Shown: piece after piece, positions 45,371 to 53,985 of the stretch | How the letters are laid out: each line of letters opens with the position of its first letter | Position numbering within the stretch: position 1 is the stretch's first letter | Assembly (NCBI RefSeq): GCF_900156745.1 | Contig: NZ_LT707065.1 | Location: 4,092,001 to 4,156,000, forward strand | DNA length: 64,000 nt | From: Achromobacter sp. MFA1 R4 | GTDB lineage: Bacteria; Pseudomonadota; Gammaproteobacteria; Burkholderiales; Burkholderiaceae_B | Reading direction: 5' to 3' | Notes under the pieces: generated by a model | Told to the model about the DNA's origin: nothing | Databases searched by the model: none | What the model saw: only the letters and a program-made list of their open reading frames with translations | Made by a program: the position numbers and the translations under genes

Positions 45371-46099
45371 ATGGAATCCGGATTCGCCGACATCAACCTG
45401 TCCGCCGTGGCGGGCGCCATCGCCGACCCGGCGCGCGCGCGCATGCTGTGCGTGCTGCTGGATGGGCGCGCGCGCACCGCCACGGAGCTGGCCGCGGCCG
45501 CCGACATCGGCGCGTCCACGGCCAGCAGCCATTTCCAGCGCCTGCGCGAGCAGGGCCTGGTCGAGATGGCGGTGCAGGGCAAGCACCGGTACTTCCGGCT
45601 GGCGAGCGCCGAGGTCGGCCGCGCGCTGGAGGCCCTGCTGGTGGTCGCGGGCGCCGATCGCGCGCCGTTCAAGCCCAGCACGCCATCCCTGTTGCGCGAC
45701 GCCCGCACCTGCTATGACCACATGGCGGGCACGTTGGCCGTGCGCATCCATGACGCCATGCTCGCCCGCTGCTGGCTTTTGCCCGACGGCCGCGACTATG
45801 CGCTCACTCCGCTGGGCGAAGCCTCGCTGGCGCAGGTGGGCGTGGACGTCGCGCAGGCGCGCCTGCGGCGCCGGCGCTTTGCGTGCGCGTGCCTGGACTG
45901 GAGCGAGCGGCGCTCGCATCTGGGCGGCGCCCTCGGGGCGGCGCTGTTCGACGCGCTGCTGGCGCGCGGCTGGGTCAGCAAGGACCTGGACTCGCGCGCG
46001 TTGCGCGTCACGTCCAAGGGCGAGCGGCAGTTCCCGGCTTTTTTCGGCCCTGCGGACGCACAGCCCGCGGCGCGGAGGGACGCGCATGCGGCAGCCTGA
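45371..46099 (+). CDS. ArsR-family winged-helix regulator
   Basis: The start ATG 45371 (MESGFADINLSAVAGAIADP) matches the usual N-terminus; an alternative ATG at 45332 would add residues before the first helix. 242 residues. The HTH_20-type winged helix at about 10-90 includes RARMLCVLLDGRARTATELAA and ASTASSHFQRLREQGLVE. The C-terminal domain of 140 residues (HDAMLARCWLLPDGRDYALT) is of unknown ligand class. It contains a few Cys but no clear metal-site motif. It probably represses the divergent MFS gene. Confidence 0.86.
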   Translation: MESGFADINLSAVAGAIADPARARMLCVLLDGRARTATELAAAADIGASTASSHFQRLREQGLVEMAVQGKHRYFRLASAEVGRALEALLVVAGADRAPFKPSTPSLLRDARTCYDHMAGTLAVRIHDAMLARCWLLPDGRDYALTPLGEASLAQVGVDVAQARLRRRRFACACLDWSERRSHLGGALGAALFDALLARGWVSKDLDSRALRVTSKGERQFPAFFGPADAQPAARRDAHAAA

Positions 46100-46200
46100 C
46101 CGTTTCCCCGCCGCCATGTGCCCGAACATGCCGCCGATCGCCGCCGATATGCCGCCAATATGCCGTCCAAGCAGGCGGCGCACCCGCCCACAACCCTTTG

Positions 46201-46222
46201 AGCCGCGGATGCGGCTTTTTTT
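46201..46222 (+). terminator. Intrinsic terminator
   Basis: AGCCGC-GGAT-GCGGCT followed by TTTTTTT lies 101 bp after the ArsR stop and 53 bp before the next start. The intervening DNA (46100-46200) has repeats of ATGCCGCC but no gene signal. Confidence 0.85.
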
Positions 46223-46274
46223 ACGTCTTCCCGTCCCTCGCGGACCGCTTTACTACCCTGTACAGGAGGTGGCC

Positions 46275-46931
46275 TTGCCTACGCTGGCCTTGCACGCTTT
46301 CCGTCACGTCTTGCAGATCGTGACGGAACTGCGCATCGACGTTAACCATTGCCCGCAGGAAGTGGACAAGGAACTCGATGTCATCCACAACCGCATGAAT
46401 CGTCCCATGGACCGCCTGCATGGACTGCCGGAGGTCAAGACCGACATCCCTGGCATCGTGCTTCGCTATCGCGAGGCTGACGGCGAGTATTACGTGTATG
46501 TGGTGGACGTGCGGCGGGACCGGCTGGCGGGCTACACCGTTTTCAACCGCCTGATCGAAGTGGGCCGGCGCGCCGATCCCTATGTGCGCGCCCCGCATTC
46601 CAAGTACGCCGCCCCGTACCAGGGCATGGGCCTGGCCACCGCGGTGTACCGGTGGGCGCTGGACGCGGGCCTGTGCATCCTGAGCGGGGCTCGCCAGTCG
46701 ATCGGCGCGCACCGCCTGTGGATGGGGCTGGCGCGCGACTACGCGCTGGGCTTCGTGGACCTGCGCCGCAAGCAGTTGACCTACCTGGGGCGCGAGGTAA
46801 GTCCCCGCGTGCGGGAGGATCTGCACACCCGCATGATCCTGCTGGGCAAGGGCTGGACGCTGGACGCTTACATGCGCGCGACAGGGATGATTGCGTCCCA
46901 GGATGCGCTTTCGCAACACACCCTAGGGTAA
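46275..46931 (+). CDS. Conserved acetyltransferase-like protein, unknown function
   Basis: Translation probably starts at TTG 46275, since AGGAGG (46264-46269) is right upstream and the terminator at 46201-46222 lies ahead of it; longer in-frame starts are unlikely. 218 residues. The central block KYAAPYQGMGLATAVYRWAL followed by GARQSIGAHRLWMGLAR resembles the acetyl-CoA-binding part of GNAT enzymes, with a G-x-G-x-A-type loop. Identification as GNAT-like is tentative. The C-terminal RMILLGKGWTLDAYMRATG is of no known type. Confidence 0.6.
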   Translation: MPTLALHAFRHVLQIVTELRIDVNHCPQEVDKELDVIHNRMNRPMDRLHGLPEVKTDIPGIVLRYREADGEYYVYVVDVRRDRLAGYTVFNRLIEVGRRADPYVRAPHSKYAAPYQGMGLATAVYRWALDAGLCILSGARQSIGAHRLWMGLARDYALGFVDLRRKQLTYLGREVSPRVREDLHTRMILLGKGWTLDAYMRATGMIASQDALSQHTLG

Positions 46932-47161
46932 TCCCCGGATTTCCGTGCCGGGCGTCGCGTGCCGCGAGCCCGGCGCTGGCTCGAAAGCCGCGCCAACACT
47001 GAATATCGCGCCGCCGCCCAGCGGCGCTTCTCAAAATATGAGAAACGGGGACGCTACTAATTGGGCGCAACAGTGTTTCCAGTTTCTGCTGGAGTTACAA
47101 AACTTATCCGGGTTGTCATGAATCGCGGAGTATGCTCGACGGTAGATAGAGGACTACCGAA

Positions 47162-47437
47162 GTGCATCAAAACAACTTGATCTACAAGGGATACCGCCTT
47201 ACGGCCAAGGTTTCCCGGGGCGACGGCACTATCGAGCTTCAGGCCCAAGCCAGCGGCCCCGTCTTTACCGCCTCGGTGATGGTCGTCCAGGCAGGCGCCA
47301 TCCTAGAAGGCGGCGACGAATACCCGGTTCCGCAATTCGCCGAGGGCGGTTTCGTCTACAGCCCGCGCGAGGCCGTCCATGCAGCCATCCTGCACGGACG
47401 GGAGATCGTGGACGGCCTGACGAACGTGCCGTCCTGA
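47162..47437 (+). CDS. Small conserved protein (91 aa)
   Basis: GTG start 47162 with an AGAGGA ribosome site. The product (LIYKGYRLTAKVSRGDGTI, then VYSPREAVHAAILHGREIVDG) appears as a small alpha/beta protein common in betaproteobacteria. No function known. It is convergent to the DUF1828 gene. Confidence 0.6.
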   Translation: MHQNNLIYKGYRLTAKVSRGDGTIELQAQASGPVFTASVMVVQAGAILEGGDEYPVPQFAEGGFVYSPREAVHAAILHGREIVDGLTNVPS

Positions 47438-47496
47438 CGGACTTGCCGCCTGGCGCTTTTTGCCTTTCGCCTGTTCGCCTATTGGCCTGTTCGCCG

Positions 47497-48261
47497 TTAC
47501 GCGGAAAAGACTTCCCGCCAGTCGCGGGTCTTGGCCAGCGTCTGCACGGTGGCGGACTGTTCCAGAATCGTCACGGCCTTCTTGAATTCCTCGGCCGACG
47601 CGCCGTCTTCCAGTATCACCATGCGCGAGTTGCGCGCATCGGCCATCTTCACGTCGGACATCTTGCCGTGGGTCTGGTAGACCTGCGTCCAATCCATTTT
47701 CTTGCCGGCCTTCAGGGCGATGGGCTCGATGTACGTCAGCGCCGTGCTGCCCGCGGCGCGCACCGCATACGCGAAGTCGGCGGTGTGGCCGCTGCTGCCC
47801 TTGGCGCGCGCGCCCTTGACCATGCGGTTCACGCCCACCCCTTCCGCCAGCGCCCGGCCCACCTGGGCGCGAAAGCGCAACTGGCTGAAGCGGGGCATCC
47901 ATTTCGCGCACTGGAACGACAGGGCCATCGCCAGCTTCACGGCGTCCCACAGGGCTTCCTGCAGTTGTTCGTTGGGCCCCGACGCGACGATGGCGCCGGA
48001 CCGGTCGAATTGCGCCAGGGTGACGCCCGGCGTCTCGTTCAGGATATCGATGCGCTTGGCCGCCACCTCGATGCCGAAGCTGGACGCGTGCATCGCCGTC
48101 TCACCGGCGTCGGTCAGGTAGAACGAGGACTCGTCGGGATGCGCGATGAAGAACGCGGCATGTTGGCCATCCAGGCCCAGCGTCATGGGAGACACGGCGC
48201 GGATGGCGTGTTCGCCCGCCGGCAGGACAGTCCAGCCGGAGGCTTCCAGGAAATTGCTCAT
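47497..48261 (-). CDS. DUF1828-type protein, second gene of SOS unit
   Basis: 254 residues. The N-terminal part (FFIAHPDESSFYLTDAGETA) follows the DUF1828 style and the C-terminal half (GADFAYAVR-like HTADFAYAVRAAGSTALTYI) that of DUF1829, families of unknown role often found with phage or plasmid genes. The middle has VNRMVKGARAKGSSG. It overlaps the upstream ORF by 4 bp, so the two are one transcription unit. That unit has a consensus LexA box, so synthesis should follow DNA damage. A defence or toxin-antitoxin-like role is only a guess. Confidence 0.7.
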   Translation of the reverse strand: MSNFLEASGWTVLPAGEHAIRAVSPMTLGLDGQHAAFFIAHPDESSFYLTDAGETAMHASSFGIEVAAKRIDILNETPGVTLAQFDRSGAIVASGPNEQLQEALWDAVKLAMALSFQCAKWMPRFSQLRFRAQVGRALAEGVGVNRMVKGARAKGSSGHTADFAYAVRAAGSTALTYIEPIALKAGKKMDWTQVYQTHGKMSDVKMADARNSRMVILEDGASAEEFKKAVTILEQSATVQTLAKTRDWREVFSA

Positions 48262-48842
48262 AGGATCAGTTCGATTTGGCGGCCTTTGAGGGGATGCGCA
48301 AAGCCGCCGGCCAGCGTCAGGTTCGCTCGCGGCAGGAAATACTGCATCAGGGCGCCGATGGTGTCCAGGGCGGGCACGACGGGTTCGGCATAGCCTTCGC
48401 CTTCTTCGACCCAGATGTGTTCATGGCTGCGGTCGGCGAGCGGCTTGCGGTAATGGGGCCGGTCCGAGCCCACCAGGCTGGTGTGGAAGGAGTCGTCGGT
48501 GTCCACGCCGTATACGCGGTGCGGACCCACGAACAGGCTGGCACAGAACGCTTCCGTCAGGAAAATGGTGGCCTGGCCATGCACCGCCGTGCGCGCGCCC
48601 CGGTAGAAGGTGCGGAAGATCACATCCTCGCGCACGTCGCCCTTGACCTTGCAGGGGCTGCTGAATTCCATCCATTGGACGTTGCCCGCGCCGGGCTTCG
48701 GCGTCCAGAGGATCGGCTTGGCGGTTTCCTTGGGTTCGGCAAGGATCTCTTGCACCTCATCAACGGTGATCAGCGGTTCGAACTTGTTGGCCATGGAAAC
48801 AGAGTTAGGGTCTTGGGACTGCGCGGTGACGTCTTGCGCCAT
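48258..48842 (-). CDS. Unknown protein, first gene of SOS unit
   Basis: 194 residues from ATG 48842; ATG 48794 (MANKFEPLITVDEV) is an alternative start and neither has a strong ribosome site. It contains PRxYGVDTDDSFHTSLVG-like and RSHEHIWVEEGEGYAEPV segments. I know no family for it; a beta-rich fold is likely. It overlaps the DUF1828 gene by 4 bp. The LexA box at 48941-48956 is about 98 bp upstream, so it is a probable SOS gene. Confidence 0.6.
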   Translation of the reverse strand: MAQDVTAQSQDPNSVSMANKFEPLITVDEVQEILAEPKETAKPILWTPKPGAGNVQWMEFSSPCKVKGDVREDVIFRTFYRGARTAVHGQATIFLTEAFCASLFVGPHRVYGVDTDDSFHTSLVGSDRPHYRKPLADRSHEHIWVEEGEGYAEPVVPALDTIGALMQYFLPRANLTLAGGFAHPLKGRQIELIL

Positions 48843-48940
48843 GCATGCGCTGCGCCCCGCCGCGCCGCGGGACAGACACGCGCGCGCAGCATTGCGAGGG
48901 GGCGTAATCTTACAAGATGAAGACCGGGCGGGTTGGATTG

Positions 48941-48956
48941 CTGTATGGATATACAG
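48941..48956 (-). promoter_or_regulatory. LexA (SOS) box
   Basis: CTGTATGGATATACAG, identical over all 16 bases to the prophage box at 12037-12052. It is placed upstream of the two-gene unit 48842 to 47497. The neighbour on the right (the metallopeptidase) ends toward it, so the box serves the left unit. Confidence 0.82.
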
Positions 48957-49040
48957 TCAATGTCGCGCTCCGGGAAAACACAGGGTGGGGCGGATGCCAG
49001 ACTTCATGCAGGACTTCATGCAGGGACTTCACCCCGGACC

Positions 49041-49892
49041 TCACAGAGACGAGGCGCCGAAGGTGTCGCATTGCTTGAGGCTGCCGCTTTCCAGGCCACG
49101 CTTGAACCAGCGCACGCGCTGTGCGGACGTGCCGTGGGTGAAGGCGTCCGGCACCACGTAACCCTGGGTCTGCTTCTGCAGACGGTCGTCGCCGATGGCG
49201 GTCGCGGCCGCCAGGGCTTCTTCCACATCGCCGCCTTCGAGGATATTGCGCGCCGCATCCGCGCGCTGCGCCCACAGGCCGGCAAAGCAGTCCGCCTGCA
49301 GCTCCATGCGCACGGACAGCGCATTGGCCTGCGCCGGATTGCGGCGGCGCAGATTGTCCACCTGATCCGAAATGCCCAGCAGGTGCTGCACGTGGTGTCC
49401 CACTTCATGGGCGATCACGTAAGCCTGCGCGAAATCGCCCGGCGCCTTGAAACGGCTCTGCAGTTCGTCAAAGAACGACAGGTCGATGTACACCTTGCTG
49501 TCGCCAGGGCAGTAGAAGGGGCCCATGGCGGACTGGCCGGTGCCGCAGGCCGTGGGCGTGGCGCCGCGGAACAGCACCAGCTTGGGCTCGACATACTGGC
49601 GGTTCAGTTCATTCTGGAAGATGGACGTCCAGACGTCCTCGGTTTCGCCCAGGACCTTGGACACGAAGACGGCTTGCGGATCATTGGCCGGGGGGCGCGA
49701 GGCGGGCGCTTCCTGCTGCGTGGGCGGGCCTTCGGCCATCTGCAGGACCACGCTGGGGTCCACGCCGAAATACATGGCGACCAGGGCAAGTACTATCGTG
49801 CCTATGCCGATGGTGCCGCGTCCGCCGATTCGGGGGCCGCTGGAACGGCGGTCTTCCACATTTTCGCTCTGGCGCGATCGATCGAGGCGCAT
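49041..49892 (-). CDS. ypfJ: Neutral zinc metallopeptidase, YpfJ/KPN_02809 family
   Basis: 283 residues. A short N-terminal cytosolic arm and one TM (IGIGTIVLALVAMYFGV) anchor the enzyme. The Zn_peptidase domain has AYVIAHEVGHHVQHLLG (HExxH) with a third ligand in ELQADCFAGLW. Cys pairs (ACGTG, YCPGD) are in usual places. It is expected to act in the periplasm; substrates are unknown. It stands alone and is convergent on the SOS unit. Confidence 0.9.
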   Translation of the reverse strand: MRLDRSRQSENVEDRRSSGPRIGGRGTIGIGTIVLALVAMYFGVDPSVVLQMAEGPPTQQEAPASRPPANDPQAVFVSKVLGETEDVWTSIFQNELNRQYVEPKLVLFRGATPTACGTGQSAMGPFYCPGDSKVYIDLSFFDELQSRFKAPGDFAQAYVIAHEVGHHVQHLLGISDQVDNLRRRNPAQANALSVRMELQADCFAGLWAQRADAARNILEGGDVEEALAAATAIGDDRLQKQTQGYVVPDAFTHGTSAQRVRWFKRGLESGSLKQCDTFGASSL

Positions 49893-49978
49893 ACTGGTTC
49901 TCCGGGCGGTTCGGCGTTACCGCCATTTTGCATCGCCGCGCTATTTTGAGCGGCCTTCAAGGATGTTAGGATAAACCC

Positions 49979-50605
49979 ATGGCTTTGTACTTCTCCGTCC
50001 ACCCCGCAAATCCCCAGCCGCGGCTGCTCAAGCAAGCCGCCCAATGGCTCAACGACGGGGGCCTGGTGGCCGTGCCCACCGATTCCAGTTACGCCGTCGT
50101 GGCGCGGCTGGACGACAAGGCCGCCGCCGACGGGCTGCGCCGCCTGCGCGGGCTGGACGAACGCCACCATCTCACCTTGCTATGCCGCGACCTGGCTGAA
50201 ATCGGCCATTTCGCGCGCGTCGACAACAAGCAATACCGTCTGCTGAAAGCCGCGACGCCCGGCCCCTGGACGTTCATCCTGGAAGCCACCAAGGAAGTGC
50301 CGCGGCGCGTTTCGCACCCGTCTCGCAAGACCATCGGCATCCGCGTGCCGGACCACGCCGTCCTGCTGGGCCTGCTGGAGCAGGCGGGATCGCCCCTGCT
50401 GTCCACCACGCTGATCCCCAAGGACGAAACCGACGCGCTCAACGACGCCGAGGAAATCCGCGCGCGCTACGACCACGACCTAGCCGCCATCATCGACGCG
50501 GGCGCCTGCCCGCAATCGCCCACCACCGTCATCGACCTGACCGGCGACGACCCGGTCGTGGTGCGCGTGGGTCGCGGCGATCCCGCCACCCTGGGTCTAG
50601 TCTGA
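49979..50605 (+). CDS. YciO/TsaC-family threonylcarbamoyl-AMP synthase-like protein
   Basis: 208 residues. The YrdC-fold motifs are GGLVAVPTDSSYAVVAR, KQYRLLKAATPGPWTFIL, KTIGIRVPDH and PLLSTTLIPKDE. TsaC enzymes make the precursor of the t6A37 modification of tRNA from threonine, bicarbonate and ATP. YciO is a close paralogue that may have another duty, and this sequence has YciO-like traits. It is upstream of an M50 protease gene by 69 bp. Confidence 0.88.
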   Translation: MALYFSVHPANPQPRLLKQAAQWLNDGGLVAVPTDSSYAVVARLDDKAAADGLRRLRGLDERHHLTLLCRDLAEIGHFARVDNKQYRLLKAATPGPWTFILEATKEVPRRVSHPSRKTIGIRVPDHAVLLGLLEQAGSPLLSTTLIPKDETDALNDAEEIRARYDHDLAAIIDAGACPQSPTTVIDLTGDDPVVVRVGRGDPATLGLV

Positions 50606-50674
50606 TCCCGTCCATCGCCTCGCCATGCGAGACACGCCGCGCCGGCGTGCGGCTCATCTACAATCCGGTTCGCC

Positions 50675-51322
50675 ATGAATGACATCATCCAAACCATTGC
50701 GGTCTACGCGATACCGGTCATCTTCGCCATCACCCTGCACGAAGCCGCGCACGGCTACGTGGCGCGCATGCTGGGCGATCCGACCGCCTACGAGGCCGGA
50801 CGGGTCAGCCTGAACCCGGCGCGCCACATCGACCCCGTCGGCACCTTGCTGGTGCCGGTCGCCATCCTGCTGGCGTCCAAGCTCATGGGCAGCCCCGGCC
50901 TGCTCTTCGGCTGGGCCAAGCCGGTTCCGGTGGACTTCGGCCGCCTGCGCCGCCCGAAGAAGGACATGGCCTGGGTCGCGCTGGCCGGCCCGGCCGCCAA
51001 CCTCTTCATGGCCATCCTGTGGGCGCTGTCCCTGCGGTTGTTCATGGAAAGCGGCCTGCACGAAAGCTTCTGGTTCGAGATGGCCGTGGCGGGCGTGAAC
51101 GTCAACCTCGTGCTGATGGCGCTGAACCTGCTGCCCATCCTGCCGCTGGACGGCGGACGCGTTCTGTTCAGCCTGCTGCCCAACCGGCTGGCCTGGCAAT
51201 ACTCCAAAATCGAGCCCTACGGACTGGTAATCGTCATCGTCCTGCTCGTCACCGATGTGCTCTGGTTATTGATGCAGCCGGTGCTCGGGTTGGGAACGAC
51301 AATCGTTCAGTGGTTTCTGTAA
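50675..51322 (+). CDS. Site-2-protease-family (M50) membrane protease
   Basis: 215 residues with about six membrane helices. The zinc site HEAAHG starts at His22 (HExxH), and the second conserved motif is NLLPILPLDGGRVLF. It lacks PDZ domains, so it is the small YwhC/Rip-like type. It cuts within membranes; the substrate is unknown. It is followed by dapA 88 bp later, so cotranscription is possible. Confidence 0.88.
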   Translation: MNDIIQTIAVYAIPVIFAITLHEAAHGYVARMLGDPTAYEAGRVSLNPARHIDPVGTLLVPVAILLASKLMGSPGLLFGWAKPVPVDFGRLRRPKKDMAWVALAGPAANLFMAILWALSLRLFMESGLHESFWFEMAVAGVNVNLVLMALNLLPILPLDGGRVLFSLLPNRLAWQYSKIEPYGLVIVIVLLVTDVLWLLMQPVLGLGTTIVQWFL

Positions 51323-51410
51323 GATTCCAGCCAATATCCGTTAAACTCAGCTGTTTCACTGAATTTGGCCCCGGGGCAATCCCGCTGCGGGGTTTTGGAG
51401 CCCTTCATCT

Positions 51411-52316
51411 ATGGCATCCCCTGCTACCGCCGCAGGCGTTAATTTCCAGGGCAGCATGGTGGCCCTGGTCACCCCAATGCAACCCGATGGCAGCCTGGAC
51501 TACGCTGCCTACCGGTCGCTGATCGACTGGCACGTCCAGGAAGGTACCGATGCGCTGGTGGTGGTGGGCACCACCGGGGAGTCGCCCACGGTCTCCATGG
51601 AAGAACACGCGGAACTGATCCGCGTTGCCGTCGAACATGCCGCCGGCCGCATTCCGGTCATTGCTGGCGTGGGCGCCAACTCCACCGACGAAGCCATCCA
51701 CCTGACCCGCCACGCCAAGGCCGTGGGCGCGCAGGCCGGGCTGTCCGTCGTCCCGTACTACAACAAGCCTTCGCAGGAAGGCCTGTACCGCCACTTCCGC
51801 ACCATCGCGGAAGCCGTCGACCTGCCCACCATTCTGTACAACGTGCCGGGCCGTACCGTTGCCGACATGAGCAACGAAACCGTCCTGCGCCTGGCGCAGG
51901 TGCCGGGCATCATCGGCATCAAGGACGCCACCGGCGACATCGCCCGCGGCGGCCTGCTGCTGCGCGAGGCGCCCGCCAGCTTCCAGGTCTTCAGCGGGGA
52001 CGATCCCACCGCCGCGGCCCTGATCCTGCTGGGCGCGCGCGGCAACATTTCGGTCACGGCCAACGTGGCGCCCAGGCTCATGCGCGATCTCTGTGCCGCC
52101 GCCCTGGCTGGCAACGTGCCCAAGGTTCGTGAACTTAATGCGTTCCTGGCGCGTCTGAACAAGGCTTTGTTCGTTGAAGCCAACCCCATCCCCGTCAAGT
52201 GGGCGTTGGCCGAAATGGGCCGCAGCGCGCTCGGCTACCGGCTGCCGCTGGTTGAACTGGGCTCGCAGCATCACGCAACGGTGCGCGCTGCGCTCCAGGA
52301 AACGGGACTGCTCTAA
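51411..52316 (+). CDS. dapA: 4-hydroxy-tetrahydrodipicolinate synthase
   Basis: 301 residues from ATG 51411. [31 protein letters not shown], the Tyr in LYNVPGRT and the Schiff-base Lys in GIKDATGDI are at expected positions. It condenses pyruvate with aspartate semialdehyde, the first step of the lysine/DAP branch. bamC follows 16 bp downstream, as is normal in proteobacteria (dapA-nlpB). Confidence 0.96.
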   Translation: MASPATAAGVNFQGSMVALVTPMQPDGSLDYAAYRSLIDWHVQEGTDALVVVGTTGESPTVSMEEHAELIRVAVEHAAGRIPVIAGVGANSTDEAIHLTRHAKAVGAQAGLSVVPYYNKPSQEGLYRHFRTIAEAVDLPTILYNVPGRTVADMSNETVLRLAQVPGIIGIKDATGDIARGGLLLREAPASFQVFSGDDPTAAALILLGARGNISVTANVAPRLMRDLCAAALAGNVPKVRELNAFLARLNKALFVEANPIPVKWALAEMGRSALGYRLPLVELGSQHHATVRAALQETGLL

Positions 52317-52332
52317 TATCGTGAGGAAACGT

Positions 52333-53457
52333 ATGAACAAACGTCATGCCGGTTTGTCGGCATTGATGTCTCTGGTGTTGCTGGCCGGATGCTCCGAGGT
52401 CAACCAATTCCTGGGCAATGAAGAATCGGTCGATTACAAGAGCGCAGTCAATCAACGCGGAGAGCCCCTGAGCATCCCGCCCGACCTGACCCAGGCCAAC
52501 AGCGATCCGCGCTATCGCGCGCCCGCTTCCGGGTCGACCACCTTCTCCGAGTTCCAGCAGCAGGGCGTGGCCCAGGCCAGCGCTCCTAAGACGAGCAACG
52601 TGCTGCCCAACCGCCAGGACATGCGCGTCGAGCGCGACGGCGACCTGCGCTGGCTGGTCGTGGAGCGTCCGCCCGAGCAGGTCTTCCCCCGTCTGGTCGA
52701 CTTCTGGACCGAAAACGGATTCACCGTCGCCACCAACAATCCCGGCGCCGGCCTGATCGAAACGGACTGGGCCGAAAACCGCGCCAAGATCCCCGAAAGC
52801 TGGCTGCGCCAGGCGCTGGGCGCCGTGCTGGAAACCGCCTGGGATAGCGGCGAGCGCGAGAAATTCCGCACCCGCGTCGAACGCGTCAACGGCCACACCG
52901 AAATCTACGTCAGCCATCGCCAGATGCTCGAAAAGCGCGTGGGCTACGACGGCGCGCAGGTGCAGTGGCAGAACGGCAAGGAAGATCCCGGCCTGAACGC
53001 CGCCATGCTGGCGCGCATGATGGTCTACCTGGGAACCGACGTCGACAACGCGCGCAAGCTGGTGCAGCAGGCCGAAGCCTCGCCGCAAAAGCCCGCCGTG
53101 CAGCAGGTTGTCCGTGCCCAGGGCGCAACGCTCATCATCAGCGAATCCTTCGACCGTGCGTGGCGCCGCGTCGGCGTGGCGCTGGATGGCGGCGGCTTTG
53201 CCGTCGAAGACCGCGACCGTTCGGCCGGCGACTACTTCGTCCGCTATGTCGACACCGACACCGGCGAAAAGATGGAACAACCGGGCTTCTTCAGCCGCAT
53301 GTTCTCCGGCGACAAGCAGGCCCAGGCGCCGCAGTACCGCATCCACCTCACGGGCAGCGGCGACCAGACCACGGTCACGGTGCTGGACGCGAATGGCGCG
53401 CCCGACAACACCGCCACGGCGCAGCGTCTGCTGAGCGTCCTGAAGGACAAGATGTAA
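52333..53457 (+). CDS. bamC: Outer-membrane assembly lipoprotein BamC
   Basis: The start ATG 52333 follows GAGGAAAC; 374 residues. The lipobox LVLLAGC ends at Cys20, followed by the long unstructured N-terminal segment with DYKSAVNQRGEPLSIPPDL, which in BamC binds BamD. Two helix-grip domains follow (RWLVVERPPEQVFPRLVDFW and LIISESFDRAWRRVGVAL). It belongs to the Bam complex that inserts beta-barrel proteins. The dapA-bamC order supports the identity. Confidence 0.93.
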   Translation: MNKRHAGLSALMSLVLLAGCSEVNQFLGNEESVDYKSAVNQRGEPLSIPPDLTQANSDPRYRAPASGSTTFSEFQQQGVAQASAPKTSNVLPNRQDMRVERDGDLRWLVVERPPEQVFPRLVDFWTENGFTVATNNPGAGLIETDWAENRAKIPESWLRQALGAVLETAWDSGEREKFRTRVERVNGHTEIYVSHRQMLEKRVGYDGAQVQWQNGKEDPGLNAAMLARMMVYLGTDVDNARKLVQQAEASPQKPAVQQVVRAQGATLIISESFDRAWRRVGVALDGGGFAVEDRDRSAGDYFVRYVDTDTGEKMEQPGFFSRMFSGDKQAQAPQYRIHLTGSGDQTTVTVLDANGAPDNTATAQRLLSVLKDKM

Positions 53458-53472
53458 TCAGCAGCGCCGCAA

Positions 53473-53520
53473 GACGCAAAAAAACCCTGGCATTTTCGAT
53501 GCCAGGGTTTTTTTTGCGTC
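53473..53520. terminator. Bidirectional terminator
   Basis: A near-perfect inverted repeat, GACGCAAAAAAACCCTGGCA with its complement, around TTTTCGA, gives A tracts and T tracts on both sides. It ends bamC and the convergent lipoprotein gene. Confidence 0.92.
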
Positions 53521-53548
53521 TTCAGTGCGGGGGTTCGTGCCTGAATGA

Positions 53549-53767
53549 TTACGACGCGGGGGTGGTCGAGCCGCCCGGGGTGGTGGAACCGGAACCCGGC
53601 GTGGTGCCCGGGGTCGGGGCGGGCGCCGCCGGCGGCGTGCTGCTCGGGGCGGGCGTGGTCGTGGCGGGAGCGGGGCTGGTCGCCGGCGCCGCGGCATCTT
53701 CCTTCTTGTTGCAAGCGCTGAGCGAAACGGCCAGCACCGAGGCAATAATCAAGGTTTTGCTCATCAT
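53549..53767 (-). CDS. Small Pro/Thr/Ala-rich lipoprotein
   Basis: 72 residues. A signal peptide with lipobox SLSAC (Cys19) precedes NKKEDAAAPATSPAPATT and a low-complexity tail of Pro, Thr, Ser, Ala and Gly. AGGAG is upstream of ATG 53767. It is a lipid-anchored short disordered protein, a type often found in the outer membrane. Function unknown. Residue composition is so biased that homology searches would give little. Confidence 0.7.
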   Translation of the reverse strand: MMSKTLIIASVLAVSLSACNKKEDAAAPATSPAPATTTPAPSSTPPAAPAPTPGTTPGSGSTTPGGSTTPAS

Positions 53768-53985
53768 TATTTGGACTCCTGTAGATGACGACTCTTGAAA
53801 CCCCGTTAGGGGAAACCAGAAGTCAGGCTACAGGAAGGTTCGACCGCATCGCGTATGAAAGTTAAATAGGTCGCATCCCAAAGGCAACAAACCTTTCAGC
53901 TTCGTGTTATGTCTTTCTTGATGTGACCCGGATTACAGACCTGATTTCTTTCTGTGCGACACGGATACGCAGGCGTTTCCAGTTA

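Noticed and set aside
46221-46919. A 232-codon minus-strand frame
   Set aside because: It is antisense to the TTG-started acetyltransferase-like gene, which has the ribosome site and the better sequence.
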